A DNA stretch of 64,000 nt from Margaritifera margaritifera (taxonomy: Eukaryota > Mollusca > Bivalvia > Unionida > Margaritiferidae), in contig JAQPZY010001626.1 in assembly GCA_029931535.1 (NCBI GenBank), positions 4,273,501 through 4,337,500 of the forward strand. The letters run 5' to 3'. The translations under genes and the position numbers were made by a program. How positions within the stretch are numbered: position 1 is the stretch's first letter; each line of letters begins with the position of its first letter. Positions 63,434-64,000 of the stretch are shown piece after piece. The notes below the pieces were generated by a model. It was not told where the DNA came from. It ran no database searches and saw nothing but the letters and a program-made list of their open reading frames with translations.

Positions 63434-64000
63434 TTTTGTGCACTGTAATCAACATCTAAAGATTTTGTAAAAATAACTGCGAACGACAAAAAATGAAGTT
63501 TTTGCTAATTTACCATATAGTGTTACAGTACAGATTTCGGGACAATGGATTCAATAGCAAACTTACTTTATTATATAAATTTTAGCTTACTTTATCATTT
63601 TATTACTGACGCGTACACACTCAGCATGAGTTTTGATAAAAGTTAATAAACATTTAGTACGATTCGAATAAACCTAATCAAAATCCGAACAATATATATA
63701 GGTTGTAACACAGATTTTTCCTTTTTCTAATACTAAATATTCTACCAGTGTCTGCAGTTGACAAATGAGTATGTTACACAAAATTTATGCTGAACCTGAA
63801 AGAGTACAACCTTAATTTTACAAATGATTGATGTGAACTTCTATACTCTATCACGATGTACACATGATTGATGTGAACTTCTATACTCTATCACGATGTA
63901 TAAATGATTGATGTTAACTCCTATACTCTATCACAATGTATAATTGATTGATGTGAACTCCTATACTCTATCACGATGTACCATGATTGATGTGAACTCC
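63434..64000 (-). other. Intron upstream of the first visible exon
   Basis: Unassigned sequence, then a 40-bp array at its high end. The start-codon exon is not in the window. Confidence 0.6.
63815..64000. repeat. 40-bp array, 5 copies, runs off the window
   Basis: atgattgatgtgaacttcta plus tactctatcacgatgtac; starts at 63824, 63864, 63904, 63944 and 63983. Confidence 0.96.

Overview
This is AT-rich, intron-rich animal DNA, most likely from a bivalve or related mollusc. The evidence is one split metazoan gene, tRNA-derived SINEs, LINEs, a Crypton-type recombinase, hAT and Ty3/gypsy remnants, and very many minisatellites. The only host gene I can support fills the window on the minus strand. 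It is a Nav1 (para/SCN-type) voltage-gated sodium channel, transcribed from high to low coordinates. I placed 17 coding exons (one of them a proposed 30-bp microexon) with splice sites and phases; together they give 2856 nt, or 952 codons, in one continuous frame. They cover the end of the cytoplasmic N-terminus, domain I, the I-II linker, domain II and the start of the II-III linker. The initiator exon lies beyond 64000, and domains III and IV lie beyond position 1.

Layout along the gene (minus strand, 5' to 3'): pre-S1 N-terminus (63239-63357); a minor-class AT-AC intron; DI S1 (61179-61271); DI S2-S3 (60548-60676); DI S3-S4 (57825-57919); DI S4-S5, S5 and turret (56481-56678); turret mini-exon (51061-51115); DI pore (48414-48564); DI S6 (38505-38669); microexon (34742-34771); I-II linker (26547-26714, 25093-25527, 10930-11038); linker end plus DII S1-S2 (8619-8929); DII S2-S4 (6372-6545); DII S4-S6 (4176-4523); end of DII S6 (3108-3229); II-III linker (1398-1551). 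The selectivity residues visible are D in DI and E in DII, as expected for a DEKA channel; the other two are outside the window. The linker block [12 protein letters not shown] and the SLPGSP motif point to Nav1, not Nav2 or a calcium channel.

The introns are full of degraded mobile elements. Intron 7 holds a LINE (39300-43860) and a hAT-like element (45476-47243). Intron 9 holds a Ty3/gypsy integrase remnant with a possible LTR (29960-31670). Intron 11 holds a CR1/jockey-like LINE (15841-18730), a Crypton-like recombinase fragment (19080-19695) and the RNase H end of an I/Nimb-like LINE (21330-22210). Two tRNA-derived SINE families and several MITE-like foldbacks are scattered around.

The most unusual theme is local tandem duplication of units about 28-87 bp long, mostly 35-57 bp. 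Some arrays grew out of LINE coding sequence: one LINE carries five different arrays, each made from a different piece of the reverse transcriptase, and the other carries a 2-kb, roughly 53-copy, 38-bp array. The same process touched the channel gene: a 52-bp duplication includes a splice acceptor, a 35-bp duplication includes a splice donor, and one intron carries about 16 tandem copies of a sequence that is mostly a consensus 5' splice site. No bacterial-type system, CRISPR array or second host gene was recognised.
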